Source: Methylococcaceae bacterium (GTDB lineage Bacteria; Pseudomonadota; Gammaproteobacteria; Methylococcales; Methylomonadaceae). Taken from it: a stretch of 6,837 nt of DNA. The notes beneath the pieces are model-generated. The model saw nothing but the letters and a program-made list of their open reading frames with translations, searched no databases and had not been told where the DNA came from. The stretch lies in the NCBI GenBank assembly GCA_003542275.1, contig DPKY01000099.1, positions 1 through 6,837 of the forward strand. Reading direction: 5' to 3'. Both the position numbers and the translations under genes were made by a program. Positions 5,781 to 6,837 of this stretch are shown piece after piece (position 1 is the first letter of the stretch; each line of letters opens with the position of its first letter).

Positions 5781-6837
5781 TTAAGCTGACAATTTTCCTT
5801 GAAGAAACGCTAAAACGTCATTCATGGCAATATCTTGTGCTTGCTCGTCACAGCGGCCTTTGTATTCAACGGTTTGTGAATCGAGTCCACGGTCACTGAC
5901 GACAAGGCAATGGGGAATTCCAATAAGGTCCATATCTGAGAACATAAAGCCAGCGCGAACTTTACGGTCATCAAAGAGCACCTCAATACCCGCGCGAGTT
6001 AATGCGTCATACAAAGTTTCTGCATACGCTTTTAAGCGTTCTGATTTGTGCATATTCATGGGGCAAATAGCGACTTGAAATGGTGCAAGATTCACTGGCC
6101 AGATAATGCCTCGACTATCATGATTTTGTTCAATAGCGGCGGCAATGACGCGTGAAACACCAATGCCATAGCATCCCATAATCATAATTTGATTTTTACC
6201 CGCTTCGTTAATGATACCCGCTTTCATCGCTTCACTGTATTTTGTACCAAGCTGGAAAATGTGTCCCACTTCAATACCTCGCGCAATAGTAAGTGTACCA
6301 AGGCCATCGGGGCTTAAATCACCTTCAACAACTGTGCGCAAATCCGCTACCTGCGCTGGGAGTGCTGCGTCACGCGCCCAATTCACACCTTGATAATGCT
6401 TGCCGTCTTGATTGGCACCGCAGACAAAATCTGACATGACCGCCACACTATAATCTGCAATAACAGGCATACTTAAGCCTATCACGCCAATGGAGCCCGC
6501 TTTACATCCACAAGCACGTTGAATTTCTTCATCACTTGCCAACTGAAGGGGAGAGGCAACGCCTGCCATTTTTTCTGCTTTAATTTCATTTAACGCATGA
6601 TCACCGCGCACAAGTAACGCAACAAGGCTATTTTCTTCACTGCCTTTGACAATTAACGTTTTCACGCATTGTGTGGGTGCAATGTTTAAAAAGGTACAAA
6701 TGTCGTCAATACTGTGTTGATTTGGTGTCTCAATTAACGTAAGCGCTTGGGTGGCGGGTGCGCGAGTTTGAGAAGGCATTAAAGCCTGTGCTTTTTCAAC
6801 GTTCGCCGCGTAGTTGCTTTGTGTTGAGAAGGCAATG
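5781..6837 (-). CDS. proS: ProS, prolyl-tRNA synthetase (C-terminal 351 residues, 5' end outside window)
   Basis: ProS charges tRNA(Pro) with proline. About 351 C-terminal residues are present, and roughly 220 N-terminal residues with class II motifs 1 and 2 lie beyond the right edge. Protein-coding sequence continues upstream of the internal Met at 6777-6779 (IAFSTQSNYAANVEKAQAL), matching the family, so that Met is not the start. Fragment residues about 35-180 are the bacterial-type inserted editing domain that clears Ala-tRNA(Pro), with CVKTLIVKG (57-65), LVRGDHALNEIKAEK (75-89) and DGKHYQG (144-150). GIEVGHIFQLGTKYS follows at 187-201, motif 3 is GCYGIGVSRV (221-230), and the anticodon-binding domain runs from about APFQVAICPMNMHK (251-264) to the end. 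No frameshift is visible. It is convergent with yfhL across a shared terminator. Confidence 0.97.
   Translation of the reverse strand, partial: IAFSTQSNYAANVEKAQALMPSQTRAPATQALTLIETPNQHSIDDICTFLNIAPTQCVKTLIVKGSEENSLVALLVRGDHALNEIKAEKMAGVASPLQLASDEEIQRACGCKAGSIGVIGLSMPVIADYSVAVMSDFVCGANQDGKHYQGVNWARDAALPAQVADLRTVVEGDLSPDGLGTLTIARGIEVGHIFQLGTKYSEAMKAGIINEAGKNQIMIMGCYGIGVSRVIAAAIEQNHDSRGIIWPVNLAPFQVAICPMNMHKSERLKAYAETLYDALTRAGIEVLFDDRKVRAGFMFSDMDLIGIPHCLVVSDRGLDSQTVEYKGRCDEQAQDIAMNDVLAFLQGKLSA

Noticed and set aside
6777..6779. ATG at 6777-6779 as the proS start
   Set aside because: Sequence upstream to the window edge is in frame and matches the prolyl-tRNA synthetase interior, so this Met is internal and the gene is only cut by the window.

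Overview
The window reads as an ordinary chromosomal stretch from a Gram-negative (diderm) bacterium, most likely a gammaproteobacterium. It carries lpxD (lipid A synthesis), a bacterial-type proS with the inserted editing domain, a YciB/IspZ membrane protein, YciI, BolA, and a coaD gene followed by a YfhL-type ferredoxin, all of which have close relatives in Gamma- and Betaproteobacteria. Base composition looks moderately AT-leaning by eye. I cannot name a genus from the sequence alone. Twelve protein genes fill almost the whole window. The longest gap is 167 bases (2085-2251), so no stretch over 300 bases lacks a gene. I saw no tRNA, rRNA, CRISPR array, insertion sequence or phage gene.

Left block (about 1-2084, minus strand): four genes read leftwards from a probable promoter near 2137-2165. 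In order of transcription they are a DUF1244 small protein with a CxxC motif, a class I SAM-dependent methyltransferase of unknown substrate, moaC (molybdenum cofactor synthesis), and lpxD, which is cut off by the window start. Spacings are 5, 16 and 39 bases, so they look like one operon although their known jobs are unrelated.

Middle block (2252-4369, plus strand): yciB, yciI, a bolA-family gene and a lipoprotein parvulin-type peptidyl-prolyl isomerase form a compact operon. Two of the three junctions are 5 bases and the third is a 4-base ATGA overlap. The products suggest an envelope and division theme (membrane septation protein, BolA regulator, envelope folding factor). A divergent, overlapping pair of promoter candidates with a small palindrome lies between this block and the left one.

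Right block (4468-5722, plus strand): a universal stress protein, coaD (coenzyme A synthesis) and a 2[4Fe-4S] ferredoxin follow. They come after a structured intergenic region with mutually exclusive hairpins and end at a strong, symmetric terminator (5727-5756). That terminator also serves proS, which enters from the right edge on the minus strand and is truncated at its 5' end.

Overall this is mostly housekeeping DNA. I did not find a convincing new defence, mobile or biosynthetic system. The points most worth a second look are the DUF1244-methyltransferase pair, the predicted inner-membrane sorting signal of the isomerase lipoprotein, the competing hairpins at 4375-4428, and the unusual neighbours of lpxD.
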